Shown here piece by piece: positions 51,774-61,435 of a stretch of DNA of 64,000 nt. Every line of letters begins with the position of its first letter. Within the stretch, counting starts at the first letter, position 1. This stretch comes from Pseudomonas sp. NFR16. GTDB lineage: Bacteria; Pseudomonadota; Gammaproteobacteria; Pseudomonadales; Pseudomonadaceae. The stretch spans positions 372,001 to 436,000 of the forward strand of contig NZ_FNYJ01000005.1 in assembly GCF_900108875.1 (NCBI RefSeq). The letters run 5' to 3'. Below the pieces are notes generated by a model. The model was not told the DNA's origin and ran no database searches. It was given only the letters and a program-made list of their open reading frames with translations. The position numbers and the translations under genes are program-made.

Positions 51774-54191
51774 ATGAGCGAAAATCAAACGTACGACTCG
51801 TCCAGCATTAAGGTGCTGAAAGGACTTGATGCCGTACGCAAGCGTCCCGGTATGTACATCGGCGATACGGACGATGGCAGCGGTCTCCACCACATGGTTT
51901 TTGAAGTGGTGGATAACTCGATCGATGAAGCGCTCGCAGGTCACTGCGATGACATCAGCATCATCATCCATCCGGACGAGTCGATCACCGTACGCGACAA
52001 CGGTCGCGGCATCCCGGTGGATGTGCATAAAGAAGAAGGCGTTTCGGCAGCAGAAGTCATCATGACGGTCCTGCACGCGGGCGGTAAGTTCGACGATAAC
52101 TCGTACAAGGTGTCTGGCGGTCTTCACGGTGTCGGCGTTTCTGTTGTGAACGCCCTGTCGGAAGAGCTAAAACTGACAGTGCGTCGAAGCGGGAAAATCT
52201 GGGAGCAAACCTACGTTCACGGTGTTCCACAGGAACCGATGAAAATCGTGGGTGACAGCGACACCACCGGCACGCAGATCCACTTCAAGCCATCTGCCGA
52301 CACCTTCAAGAATATTCACTTCAGCTGGGACATTCTTGCGAAGCGTATTCGCGAACTGTCCTTCCTGAACTCCGGCGTGGGCATCGTTCTCAAGGACGAG
52401 CGCAGCGGCAAGGAAGAGCTGTTCAAGTACGAAGGCGGTTTGCGCGCTTTCGTCGAATACCTCAACACCAACAAGACTGCGGTCAACCAGGTATTCCATT
52501 TCAACGTTCAGCGTGACGATGGCGTGGGGGTCGAGATTGCCCTGCAATGGAATGACAGCTTCAACGAAAACCTGTTGTGTTTTACTAACAACATCCCTCA
52601 GCGCGACGGTGGTACTCACCTCGTTGGTTTCCGTTCGGCGCTCACTCGCAACCTGAACAACTACATCGAGCAGGAAGGTCTGGCGAAGAAGCATAAAGTC
52701 GCCACCACCGGTGACGATGCTCGTGAAGGTCTGACCGCTATCATTTCGGTGAAGGTGCCGGATCCGAAATTCAGTTCCCAGACCAAAGACAAGCTGGTCT
52801 CGTCCGAAGTGAAGACCGCGGTTGAACAGGAGATGGGTAAATACTTCTCCGACTTCCTGCTGGAAAATCCGAACGAAGCCAAAGCCGTCGTGGGCAAGAT
52901 GATCGACGCCGCCCGCGCACGTGAAGCGGCTCGCAAGGCGCGCGAGATGACACGCCGCAAAGGCGCTCTGGATATCGCTGGCCTGCCGGGGAAACTGGCT
53001 GACTGCCAGGAGAAAGACCCTGCCCTTTCTGAACTGTATCTCGTGGAAGGTGACTCTGCTGGCGGTTCGGCCAAGCAGGGGCGCAACCGCAAGACTCAGG
53101 CGATCCTGCCGCTCAAGGGCAAGATCCTGAACGTTGAGAAAGCCCGTTTCGACAAGATGATTTCCTCGCAGGAAGTCGGGACGTTGATCACTGCGCTCGG
53201 CTGCGGTATTGGCCGCGAAGAGTACAACATCGACAAACTGCGTTATCACAACATCATCATCATGACGGATGCTGACGTCGACGGTTCGCACATTCGTACC
53301 CTGTTGCTGACCTTCTTCTTCCGTCAGTTGCCGGAGCTGGTTGAACGCGGCTACATCTACATCGCGCAACCGCCGTTGTACAAAGTTAAAAAGGGCAAGC
53401 AAGAGCAGTACATCAAAGACGACGACGCCATGGAAGAATACATGACGCAGTCGGCCCTGGAAGATGCAAGCCTGCACCTGAACGAGTCCGCCCCTGGTAT
53501 CTCTGGCGCCGCATTGGAGAAACTGGTCAACGATTTTCGGATGGTGATGAAAACGCTCAAGCGTCTGTCTCGCCTGTATCCGCAGGAGCTGACCGAGCAT
53601 TTCGTGTACCTGCCACCTGTGGCCATGGAGCAACTGTCTGATCACGCTGCGATGCAGGACTGGCTCGCCAAGTTTGACGAGCGTCTGCGCGTCGGCGAGA
53701 AGTCCGGTCTGGTATACAAGGCCAGCCTGCGTGAAGACCGTGAGCGGAATGTCTGGCTGCCAGAGGTCGAATTGATCTCCCACGGCTTGTCGAATTACGT
53801 AACGTTCAACCGCGACTTCTTCGGCAGTAATGACTACAAAACAGTCACTGCCTTGGGCGCTCAGATCAGCACCCTGCTGGAGGAAGGCGCTTACGTTCAG
53901 CGTGGCGAGCGCAAGAAACCAGTGACCGAGTTCAAGGAAGCGCTGGCCTGGCTGATGGCGGAAAGTACCAAGCGCCACACCATCCAGCGCTACAAAGGGC
54001 TGGGCGAAATGAACCCGGATCAGCTGTGGGAAACCACCATGGACCCAACTGTTCGCCGTATGCTCAAGGTCACGATCGAAGACGCTATCGCAGCGGACCA
54101 GATCTTCAACACCTTGATGGGCGATGCGGTCGAGCCACGTCGCGACTTCATCGAAGCCAACGCGTTGGCGGTTTCCAACCTGGATTTCTGA
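51774..54191 (+). CDS. gyrB: DNA gyrase subunit B
   Basis: 805-residue ATPase subunit of gyrase. GHKL ATPase domain (VRKRPGMYIGDTDDGSGLHH, DNGRGIPV, GGLHGVGVSVVNALS); TOPRIM domain (YLVEGDSAGGSAKQGRNRKT, MTDADVDGSHI); C-terminal RYKGLGEMNPDQLWETTMDP. ATG 51774 is chosen for its GGGAG; the open frame upstream overlaps recF. A strong terminator ends the dnaA-gyrB cluster. Confidence 0.99.
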   Translation: MSENQTYDSSSIKVLKGLDAVRKRPGMYIGDTDDGSGLHHMVFEVVDNSIDEALAGHCDDISIIIHPDESITVRDNGRGIPVDVHKEEGVSAAEVIMTVLHAGGKFDDNSYKVSGGLHGVGVSVVNALSEELKLTVRRSGKIWEQTYVHGVPQEPMKIVGDSDTTGTQIHFKPSADTFKNIHFSWDILAKRIRELSFLNSGVGIVLKDERSGKEELFKYEGGLRAFVEYLNTNKTAVNQVFHFNVQRDDGVGVEIALQWNDSFNENLLCFTNNIPQRDGGTHLVGFRSALTRNLNNYIEQEGLAKKHKVATTGDDAREGLTAIISVKVPDPKFSSQTKDKLVSSEVKTAVEQEMGKYFSDFLLENPNEAKAVVGKMIDAARAREAARKAREMTRRKGALDIAGLPGKLADCQEKDPALSELYLVEGDSAGGSAKQGRNRKTQAILPLKGKILNVEKARFDKMISSQEVGTLITALGCGIGREEYNIDKLRYHNIIIMTDADVDGSHIRTLLLTFFFRQLPELVERGYIYIAQPPLYKVKKGKQEQYIKDDDAMEEYMTQSALEDASLHLNESAPGISGAALEKLVNDFRMVMKTLKRLSRLYPQELTEHFVYLPPVAMEQLSDHAAMQDWLAKFDERLRVGEKSGLVYKASLREDRERNVWLPEVELISHGLSNYVTFNRDFFGSNDYKTVTALGAQISTLLEEGAYVQRGERKKPVTEFKEALAWLMAESTKRHTIQRYKGLGEMNPDQLWETTMDPTVRRMLKVTIEDAIAADQIFNTLMGDAVEPRRDFIEANALAVSNLDF

Positions 54192-54209
54192 TCCCGGATG
54201 CGTCAACAG

Positions 54210-54246
54210 AAGCCCCGAATGACTCGCGTCATTCGGGGCTTTTTTG
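54210..54246 (+). terminator. Terminator after gyrB
   Basis: AGCCCCGAATGAC (54211-54223), loop TCGC, GTCATTCGGGGCT (54228-54240), then TTTTTT. A perfect 13-bp stem. Confidence 0.95.
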
Positions 54247-54257
54247 TTGTGCACTGA

Positions 54258-55406
54258 CTAAACCGGCGTATTGGCCGGCTTTGCGCCAGGCATCAAATCA
54301 CCCTTCCTGGCCCAACGTTTCCCCCATCGAATCCCGCGCAACTCGACAAAGTGGTGCGTCAATGCAGAGAGTGCAATGATGACCACCAGCAAGGTCACCA
54401 ACAGCAGGTTGTTCAGAATCGGATTACTGAACGAGAGGTAAGGTCCGGGCCCTTCGGTTGTGTAAGTCACCCAGGATTGCCCGGTGAACTTCCCAACCAT
54501 AAGAAGGCTCAGCGTAGCGGTGAACAGAATCATCGCGTGCGTCATGTAGATCGAGTAAGACAGCGTTCCCAGTTGCTCAAAGGGCCTTGCCTTCAATGCC
54601 TTCGACAACAGACCGCCTTCGAACGAAAACATCAGAATCACCGCGCAGAACAGCAGAGTCAGCATGATCTGTTTCTGTGGCAGATCTGAAACCATGGCGA
54701 TGGTCACGAGTATGATCGCGGTGGCTTCCGCCACGGTGTACAACCATGCGGAGCCACGCCATTCCTGAATCATCAGGTAGATTTGGTAGGTCATGACGCC
54801 GGCAAAAAAACAGGAGAGTCCTTGCAGCACCGGTTCGGCCAGAGGCGCACTGCCGAAAAAAAGCATGACCGTCGCGATGAGTGACATCACGGCGAAAATC
54901 TTGAACGCTGAAGCGGGCGAAAGCAGCAGAATGCCGGCGAAGATCATGTAAATGTAATACTCGACGCTGATGCTCCACGCCGGGAAGTTGAAGGACTGCG
55001 GATTGAAGCCCGGCCACCATGATTGCAAGAGCAATAGGTTTGGAATGATTTCCTGCGGCGCTCGCTGTCCTGTAAAGCTGCCCTGATTGAACGTAAGCCC
55101 TGAATGTTCGGCTGCCAGTTTGACGCACTCGAGGCCGATAGCGAGCGCAAGCACAAAGACATGCAAGGGGTAGAGGCGCATGGTTCGCGTTATGAAAAAA
55201 TGCCGGAACTGCCCGTTCGCTTTCAGCCGTCGACCGTATGTGTGACACATGACGAAGCCGCTGAGTACGAAGAAGAAACTGACCAGATAATGAGCATTGC
55301 GAAAGAACGCCCACTCGCCGAAGCTTTGTGAAATGTGCACATGGTAGATCGCGACGCTAAGCGCACACAGCCCGCGGAAACTGTCCAGCACCTGGAACCT
55401 CTTCAT
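54258..55406 (-). CDS. Acyltransferase family 3 membrane protein
   Basis: 382-residue polytopic protein of the acyltransferase-3 (OafA/NolL-like) family, which O-acetylates or otherwise acylates surface glycans, lipids or peptides. Starts RFQVLDSFRGLCALSVAIYH with the conserved R/H signature (catalytic His in IYHVHIS), then about ten membrane helices with PAWSISVEYYIYMIFAG. The ATG at 55406 has GGAAG upstream; the frame is open to 55460 but that part is not homologous. It converges on gyrB and is not part of the conserved origin block. Substrate unknown. Confidence 0.87.
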   Translation of the reverse strand: MKRFQVLDSFRGLCALSVAIYHVHISQSFGEWAFFRNAHYLVSFFFVLSGFVMCHTYGRRLKANGQFRHFFITRTMRLYPLHVFVLALAIGLECVKLAAEHSGLTFNQGSFTGQRAPQEIIPNLLLLQSWWPGFNPQSFNFPAWSISVEYYIYMIFAGILLLSPASAFKIFAVMSLIATVMLFFGSAPLAEPVLQGLSCFFAGVMTYQIYLMIQEWRGSAWLYTVAEATAIILVTIAMVSDLPQKQIMLTLLFCAVILMFSFEGGLLSKALKARPFEQLGTLSYSIYMTHAMILFTATLSLLMVGKFTGQSWVTYTTEGPGPYLSFSNPILNNLLLVTLLVVIIALSALTHHFVELRGIRWGKRWARKGDLMPGAKPANTPV

Positions 55407-55961
55407 GCCTACTTCCTTCCCTGCAATATCCTGTTGGGTTTTGGCACAGCTTTTCGTCAATGAGCCTTCATGCGGTGCCCTTCCCTGCTCCCACCCTAAA
55501 CGCCGTCAACCCGTTGAGCCGTGATGCGAAATACGCTGCAAAAACCTGCCATCCGACATCGCAGGCTGTTCAATGAATGGCGCGGCAAGGCGGTTCAACA
55601 GTATGGGTGCCGCTGTCGACTGGACTACCGTGAAAACATAACGCGCTTGCAGCGAGCATCTGGATCAGATTGACGTTATTGTTTTGCCTGGAGGTAAGGT
55701 CACCCAATACTCATACCGCCTCTCGCGATCCGGCCGACAACGTTTCGATCCATTCACCGCGGTGGTGCTGCTCGTCCTGACAACTTGCTTTACCAAAACC
55801 GTGTTTCGACCTTGAGACAATACACCTGAGGTATGGCCCGTCTAATTGCCATCGGTAATGGGCAGGTGAATAACGTGCTAGCCAATAATTTGACCGACGT
55901 CGCTGATCGATAGATTTTGAAATATCAGCGTCGTGCGCGTCCGTTAAGTGTGGAAGTCGAC
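55407..55961. other. Intergenic region between divergent acyltransferase and GH63-like genes
   Basis: 555 bp. I see no convincing gene, RNA or repeat. Both promoters must be here. GGAAG 7 bp before the ATG at 55962 is the only clear signal. Confidence 0.5.
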
Positions 55962-58607
55962 ATGCCCGATGATTCGAGACGTCAGAATTTGAAGGACACG
56001 GTTGAAGGCACGCGCCTTGAAGGACCGGATGCAGCGCAGTGGCGTGAATGGGGGCCCTATCTCAGTGATCGTCAGTGGGGCACCGTTCGCGAGGACTACA
56101 GCCCGGACGGCAATGCCTGGGATTACTTCCCGCACGATCATGCGCGCAGCCGGGCCTATCGATGGGGCGAAGACGGGCTGGCCGGTTTCTCGGATAAATC
56201 GCAACATTGGTGCATCGCGTTGGCGCTATGGAACGGCCGCGACTCGATTCTCAAAGAGCGGCTGTTCGGACTCAACAATGTCGAGGGGAATCATGGGGAA
56301 GATGTGAAGGAGCTGTATTTTCACGTCGACGGACTGCCCAGCCATGCCTATATGAAGATGCTGTACAAATACCCGCACGCGGCTTTTCCCTATGCCGACC
56401 TCGTCGAGGAAAACGCTCGCAGGGGGCTGAACGATCCAGAGTATGAAGTGCTCGATACCGGCGTATTCAATGACAACCACTATTTCGATATCAGCATCGA
56501 GTACGCCAAGCACACCGCTGACGATATCTTCATGCGCGTGACGGTGGTCAACCGGTCCGAATGCGCTGCGAGTCTCCACGTCTTACCGCAGATCTGGGCG
56601 CGCGATATATGGAGTTGGAATCGCGAAGCATGTGAGCGCCCTGCCCTTACGCTGGATGAAACCCGAATCATTGCGCGCCATCCTCGCGAGGCGGACAAGG
56701 AAGTCGCTGCCTGGGGACGCGAGGCGTGTGAATGGTTGTTCTGTGAGAACGCCACCAACATGCCCAAGCTTTTCGGCAAGCCCGCCGATGGCCCGTTCAA
56801 GGACGGCATAAACGAATGCCTCGTGGGAGCCGATTCCCAGGCCGTCCGGCGAGATGCCGGGACCAAGGCAGCTGCACACTTCGTTCTGAATCTGGCCGGG
56901 GGAGAATCGCAGGCGGTGTATCTTCGCTTCGCCCCCGTCGGCTCGCCCCGCGTCAACGCCAAGGCATTGTTTGAACAACGTCGCGCTGAAGCGGACGAGT
57001 ACTTCGGCGTGCTGCAACACGGCTTTCAAGATGATGACGCCGGCAACGTTCAACGTCAGGCGCTGGCCGGATTGCTGTGGTCCAAGCAGCTGTATCACTT
57101 CGACGTCAAAGCCTGGCTGGAAGGTGATGCGACCCACGATCCTGTGCCCGCTCAGCGTGCCGATGTTCGTAACAGCCAATGGCGGCATCTGTGCAACTTC
57201 GACATTGTGTCGATGCCGGACAAATGGGAATACCCGTGGTATGCGTCATGGGATCTGGCATTTCAGGCAGTTGCGTTCGCGATGATCGATCCAGATTTCG
57301 CCAAGGATCAGTTGCTGCTATTGGTCAAAGATCGCTTCATGCACCCGAACGGGCAGCTGCCTGCTTACGAGTGGCGCTTCGACGATGCCAACCCGCCGGT
57401 GCACGCGTGGGCCTGCTGGCGCGTCTATCAGATGGAAAAAGCTCAGCGAGGCGAAGGCGACCTGGCTTTCCTGGAGAGGGTTTTCCACAAGCTGCTGCTG
57501 AATTTTTCATGGTGGGTGAATCGCAAGGACACGGAAGGCCACAATATATTTCAGGGCGGTTTCCTTGGGCTCGACAACATCGGACTGTTTGATCGTTCTG
57601 CCGCCCTCGCCCCGGGCTATCAGCTCGATCAGGCAGACGGCACCGCGTGGGTCGCCGCGTACGCGCTGGATCTGATGAGGATCGCGCTGGAGCTGGCGCA
57701 GCACAATGAGGTGTATGTGGATATCTCGGTGAAGTTTTTCGAGCACTTCCTGTACATCGCGGGCGCGATCAATCAAGTCGACAATCAAGATGTCGCAGGC
57801 CTCTGGGACGATCATGACGGCTTCTTTTATGACGTACTGCATCGCCCAGACGGACTGCGTGAGTCAGTGCGACTGCGCTCTTTTGTCGGGCTCATCCCGT
57901 TGTTCGCCGTTCGCGTGCTCGAACAGCGGGAACATGAGGGGTTGAGCGGGCTGCGCGAGCGACTGCTGGGGTTCCTGCAACACCGACCGGATCTCGCCGC
58001 ACTGGTCTCTCGGTGGACAGAACCAGGTAAGGGCAACCGATTACTGCTCGCCCTGCTGCGTGGTCAGCGGACCAAGGATCTGGTCAGGCGCATGCTCGAT
58101 GAGACCGAGTTTCTCTCGACCTTCGGCGTGCGTTCGCTCTCGCGGCATTATGCCGATCAGCCGTTCAGCATGCACATTAACGGCAACACCTTGTGCGCAG
58201 ACTACGAGCCCGCGGAGTCCGATTCCCGGCTGTTTGGCGGGAACTCCAATTGGCGCGGCCCTGTCTGGATGCCGCTGAACTACATGCTGATCGAGTCACT
58301 GCGTGAGTTTCATCGCTATTACGATACGAATTTCTCCGTGGAATACCCCACCGGCTCAGGTTATCTGGCCTCAATGGGAGAAGTGGCTGACGGACTGGCC
58401 CTACGCATTTGCAGGCTCTTTCTACGTGATGAGCAGGGAAACCGTCCGTCAATGGCCGGTTATCCACAGCTGGAGCTGGACCCGCAAAGCCGGAACCTGG
58501 TGCTGTTTCACGAGTACTTCCATGGAGAAAACGGCCGGGGTCTAGGGGCGTCTCATCAGACTGGCTGGAGTGCGTTGGTTGCGTTGCTGCTGCAACCGAA
58601 GGAATAA
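55962..58607 (+). CDS. Large cytoplasmic glucosidase-like protein (GH63/MGH1-like)
   Basis: 881-residue protein resembling GH63-type (alpha/alpha)6-barrel glucosidases and mannosylglycerate-hydrolase-like enzymes. The N-terminal beta-rich part has WGPYLSDRQWGTVREDYSPD and NDNHYFDISIEYAK; the barrel has SMPDKWEYPWYASWDLAFQA and CNFDIVSMPDKWEYPWY; the C-terminal segment FGGNSNWRGPVWMPLNYMLI is typical. No signal peptide, so intracellular. Start: ATG 55962 has GGAAG at good spacing; the TTG at 55917 is weaker. An MFS transporter gene follows 66 bp downstream, so it may act on an imported or osmoprotectant sugar. Substrate unknown. Confidence 0.8.
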   Translation: MPDDSRRQNLKDTVEGTRLEGPDAAQWREWGPYLSDRQWGTVREDYSPDGNAWDYFPHDHARSRAYRWGEDGLAGFSDKSQHWCIALALWNGRDSILKERLFGLNNVEGNHGEDVKELYFHVDGLPSHAYMKMLYKYPHAAFPYADLVEENARRGLNDPEYEVLDTGVFNDNHYFDISIEYAKHTADDIFMRVTVVNRSECAASLHVLPQIWARDIWSWNREACERPALTLDETRIIARHPREADKEVAAWGREACEWLFCENATNMPKLFGKPADGPFKDGINECLVGADSQAVRRDAGTKAAAHFVLNLAGGESQAVYLRFAPVGSPRVNAKALFEQRRAEADEYFGVLQHGFQDDDAGNVQRQALAGLLWSKQLYHFDVKAWLEGDATHDPVPAQRADVRNSQWRHLCNFDIVSMPDKWEYPWYASWDLAFQAVAFAMIDPDFAKDQLLLLVKDRFMHPNGQLPAYEWRFDDANPPVHAWACWRVYQMEKAQRGEGDLAFLERVFHKLLLNFSWWVNRKDTEGHNIFQGGFLGLDNIGLFDRSAALAPGYQLDQADGTAWVAAYALDLMRIALELAQHNEVYVDISVKFFEHFLYIAGAINQVDNQDVAGLWDDHDGFFYDVLHRPDGLRESVRLRSFVGLIPLFAVRVLEQREHEGLSGLRERLLGFLQHRPDLAALVSRWTEPGKGNRLLLALLRGQRTKDLVRRMLDETEFLSTFGVRSLSRHYADQPFSMHINGNTLCADYEPAESDSRLFGGNSNWRGPVWMPLNYMLIESLREFHRYYDTNFSVEYPTGSGYLASMGEVADGLALRICRLFLRDEQGNRPSMAGYPQLELDPQSRNLVLFHEYFHGENGRGLGASHQTGWSALVALLLQPKE

Positions 58608-58673
58608 GCCGGGCGGTTGGCCTGGCGATATGTTTACCCACAGGAAAGAAACGGGTTCAAGGAGCTGTAACCA

Positions 58674-59855
58674 ATGTCGTTTCGCAGGTATCAGAAAGTG
58701 CTGGGCATCCCTCGTGTGATGTCCGCAACGCTGTTCATGTTCGTTGCAGGCTTGCCGCTTACGATCATGACCCTCACCCTTAGCCTTCACGTGCTCAATG
58801 AAATGGGCCGCAGTTACTTCGATGCGGGGCTGGTCGGCACCGCCACTGCATTGGGATTCGCAGTGGGCTCGCCGCTGTTGGGCCGCATGATGGACCGTCA
58901 CGGTCTTCGTCCCGTGGTTGCGGTTTGCGGAACGGTATCTACCGCTGCGTGGGTCACGCTGCCTTTGGTGGATTTCACGCTCTTCGTGGCGCTGGCATTC
59001 GCTGCCGGTATGTTCACCGTGCCGACGGGATCCCTGTCGCGTCAGTTCATCGCCAGCCTGGTGCCGGAAGATTACCGCCGGGCTGCATATTCGCTCAACA
59101 CGATGCTCATGGAGCTGTCTTTCGTGATTACGCCCGCCGTGGGCATTCTGTTGATCACACACTACTCAGCGACCTCGATGCTGGTGGGTATCGGCGTATG
59201 GCGAGCGTTGTCCTACGTCGCGCTTTACCTGTTGAACTGGCCGATACGCAATCCCCATGAAGCCGTTGCAGTTGAAGAGCCGGTCAGGTTGAAATGGCGG
59301 GAGTGGTTGAGTGCCCGGCTGATCGGCGTCTTGCTGGTGAGCTCCGGGGCGCTGTTCGTGCTGTTCGGCACAGAGCTGGCCTTGATTGCGGTGCTGCGCG
59401 AAAACGGGGAAATTGCGTTCACCGGTTATGTTATCGCCGCCACCTCAATCGCCTCAATCGCCGGTGGCTTTGTCCACGGCATCGTTCACCGCTCCTGGTC
59501 ATTGACGCGACTGGCCGTGACCATGAGCGTGTTGCTGCTCCCCGTGGCGTTCTTCGACCATGTCTGGTGGTGGCTATTGCTGGCGTTGCTGCCGACCAAC
59601 CTGCTGTGTACGCCGACCCTCGCTGCGAGCTCTGAAGCGGTCGCTGAGCTGGCGCCTCCTAGCGTGCGTGGTCAGGTGATGGGTCTGCAAGATTCGGCCA
59701 ACCGGATGGGACAGACGCTATCTATGCCGCTGGTAGGTTTCGCGATCGACAATGTGTCGCCTTCGATGGGGTTTGTCGCCGCCGCTTGCGGAGGATTGGT
59801 CTTGATCGGAATAGCGACGTTGTGCAGCGTGCGCCAAGCAAGCGCTCAGGCATAA
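58674..59855 (+). CDS. MFS transporter
   Basis: 393-residue major facilitator with about twelve hydrophobic segments. GRMMDRHGLRPVV between helices 2 and 3 matches the MFS loop motif; ANRMGQTLSMPLVGF is near helix 11. AGGAG is 10 bp before the ATG. Follows the GH63-like gene on the same strand. It could move a sugar or drug; no specific hallmark is visible. Confidence 0.85.
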   Translation: MSFRRYQKVLGIPRVMSATLFMFVAGLPLTIMTLTLSLHVLNEMGRSYFDAGLVGTATALGFAVGSPLLGRMMDRHGLRPVVAVCGTVSTAAWVTLPLVDFTLFVALAFAAGMFTVPTGSLSRQFIASLVPEDYRRAAYSLNTMLMELSFVITPAVGILLITHYSATSMLVGIGVWRALSYVALYLLNWPIRNPHEAVAVEEPVRLKWREWLSARLIGVLLVSSGALFVLFGTELALIAVLRENGEIAFTGYVIAATSIASIAGGFVHGIVHRSWSLTRLAVTMSVLLLPVAFFDHVWWWLLLALLPTNLLCTPTLAASSEAVAELAPPSVRGQVMGLQDSANRMGQTLSMPLVGFAIDNVSPSMGFVAAACGGLVLIGIATLCSVRQASAQA

Positions 59856-59858
59856 AAA

Positions 59859-59890
59859 ATCGGTCTTGACCAAGAAGGCTCAAGACCGAT
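59859..59890. terminator. Hairpin terminator between MFS gene and plsC
   Basis: ATCGGTCTTGA (59859-59869) and TCAAGACCGAT (59880-59890), loop of 10. On the minus strand a TTTTTT run follows; on the plus strand only GTTTTC. It lies between convergent genes and serves at least plsC. Confidence 0.8.
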
Positions 59891-60034
59891 GTTTTCAGCG
59901 GATCAAACGTAGGCTCAAAAAAACTTATGCACGTTTGGGTGCCGTTTGTCGCTGTCAGAAATAAGTAATAGAAATAATGACTTAGCTCAGATTCTCAAAA
60001 ATCTCACACATTTGGTGCACAGGTTATCCACAAT

Positions 60035-60805
60035 TCACACCGGTGATTTCTCGGGTACGGCTGCTGGTGTGACCGGTGAGCCCAATGCCTTTTGCGTTTC
60101 TTCGTTCCAAGCGGCCACTCGGTCATTGAGCGCAGCGATTGCGCGAGGGCCTGTGCCTTCGGCGTACATCGGTTCGCCGATGACGACCTCGATGGTGCCT
60201 GGCTTTTTGGCCCAGCCTTCTCTTGGCCAATATTTGCCCGCGTTGTGCGCCACTGGCAGCACCGGGAGCTCCGCATTGACCGCCATCGCTGATCCACTGC
60301 GTGAGAATTTGCCGATCTGGCCATAAGGCACGCGTGTTCCCTCAGGAAAGATCAGCACCCAGACACCATCTTTCAACAACTCATCGCCCTTCTTGGCGAC
60401 TACTTTGAGCGCGGCTTTGGGGTTGTTGCGATCGATGGCGATCGGACGCAGCATCGCCATGGCCCACCCAAAAAAGGGTACGTACAACAGTTCGCGTTTG
60501 AGCACTTGGCTCAAAGGCTGGAAATGCGCCGAAAGGAAAAACGTTTCCCACGTGCTCTGATGGTTCGAAACAATGACGCAGGGCGTCTTGGGGACGTTTT
60601 CCTGGCCGGTGACATTGACTCGGATGTTGAGCAGCACCTTGGTCAGCCATACCGCGCAGCGACACCAATAGACATTGATGAAGCGATAACGAATGCGGAA
60701 AGGCAGGAAAGGCGCGACGAAGAAACTCAACGAACACCATAGCAGGGCGCTGGTGCCCAGCAGCAGGTAAAAGAAGAAAATCCTGATGGCCTGCACTATC
60801 GACAT
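60035..60805 (-). CDS. plsC: 1-acyl-sn-glycerol-3-phosphate acyltransferase
   Basis: 256-residue membrane-bound lysophosphatidic acid acyltransferase. N-terminal membrane anchor (about 8-45), acyltransferase motif VSNHQSTWETFFL in which the usual H-x4-D reads H-x4-E, FFGWAMAMLRPIAIDRNNPK, and the FPEGTR motif (LIFPEGTRVPYG). The ATG at 60805 is preferred; the frame is open to 60922 through non-homologous sequence. In P. aeruginosa the homologue directly follows gyrB; here about 5.8 kb intervenes. It is in the same direction as gmhB, 55 bp after it. Confidence 0.93.
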   Translation of the reverse strand: MSIVQAIRIFFFYLLLGTSALLWCSLSFFVAPFLPFRIRYRFINVYWCRCAVWLTKVLLNIRVNVTGQENVPKTPCVIVSNHQSTWETFFLSAHFQPLSQVLKRELLYVPFFGWAMAMLRPIAIDRNNPKAALKVVAKKGDELLKDGVWVLIFPEGTRVPYGQIGKFSRSGSAMAVNAELPVLPVAHNAGKYWPREGWAKKPGTIEVVIGEPMYAEGTGPRAIAALNDRVAAWNEETQKALGSPVTPAAVPEKSPV

Positions 60806-60860
60806 AGCTGCTTTTACCGTTACGGGCGTTGCCCGGATGTAGCGCACCGTAGGCCGACGA

Positions 60861-61412
60861 TCAGTCGGTAGACGTGGCGCTTTTGTGGATAAGTTCTGCG
60901 GCAACTGCCGCCAGATCGTCAAAAATCAACGTTCCCCCAGGCAGCGGACCGCCTAGCGTCTTCTGACCTTTGCCCGTCATGACCAGAACGGGTTGAGAGT
61001 CGACGGCTGCCGCCGCCTCCAGGTCACCCTTGCTGTCACCGACGAACCAGAGGTTGCGTAATGCCACACCGTAATGATCGGCGATGGTCTTCAACATGCC
61101 CGGCCGAGGTTTGCGGCAATCGCAACCCTGGTCCGGGCCATGTGGACAGAAGACGATCAGACCGACCTCGCCGCCCTGCTCCGCCACCAGTTCGCGCAAA
61201 CGCGCGTGCATGGCATCGAGAGTGGCCTGGTCGTAGTAACCGCGAGCGATGCCGGACTGGTTGGTGGCCACTGCCACCGTCCAGCCGGCTTTGCTCAGTT
61301 GCGCGATTGCGTCGATCGAGCCGGGAATCGGAATCCACTCCTGCACCGACTTGATGTAAGCGTCGGAATCTTCGTTGATCACCCCGTCCCGATCGAGAAT
61401 CACCAGTTTCAA
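60861..61412 (-). CDS. gmhB: D-glycero-beta-D-manno-heptose-1,7-bisphosphate 7-phosphatase
   Basis: 183-residue HAD phosphatase for LPS heptose synthesis. HAD motif I LDRDGVINEDSDAY (6-19), ATNQSGIARGY (motif II), the zinc-binding loop CPHGPDQGCDCRKPRPGM (about 91-108) and FVGDSKGDLEAA (motif IV). The zinc loop separates GmhB from histidinol phosphatase annotations. 23 bp after glyS. Confidence 0.95.
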   Translation of the reverse strand: MKLVILDRDGVINEDSDAYIKSVQEWIPIPGSIDAIAQLSKAGWTVAVATNQSGIARGYYDQATLDAMHARLRELVAEQGGEVGLIVFCPHGPDQGCDCRKPRPGMLKTIADHYGVALRNLWFVGDSKGDLEAAAAVDSQPVLVMTGKGQKTLGGPLPGGTLIFDDLAAVAAELIHKSATSTD

Positions 61413-61435
61413 AGCTGTTCTCCTGCCTCAGCGGC

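Noticed and set aside
59946..60326. Plus-strand frame between MFS gene and plsC
   Set aside because: Mostly antisense to plsC and lacks a ribosome binding site.
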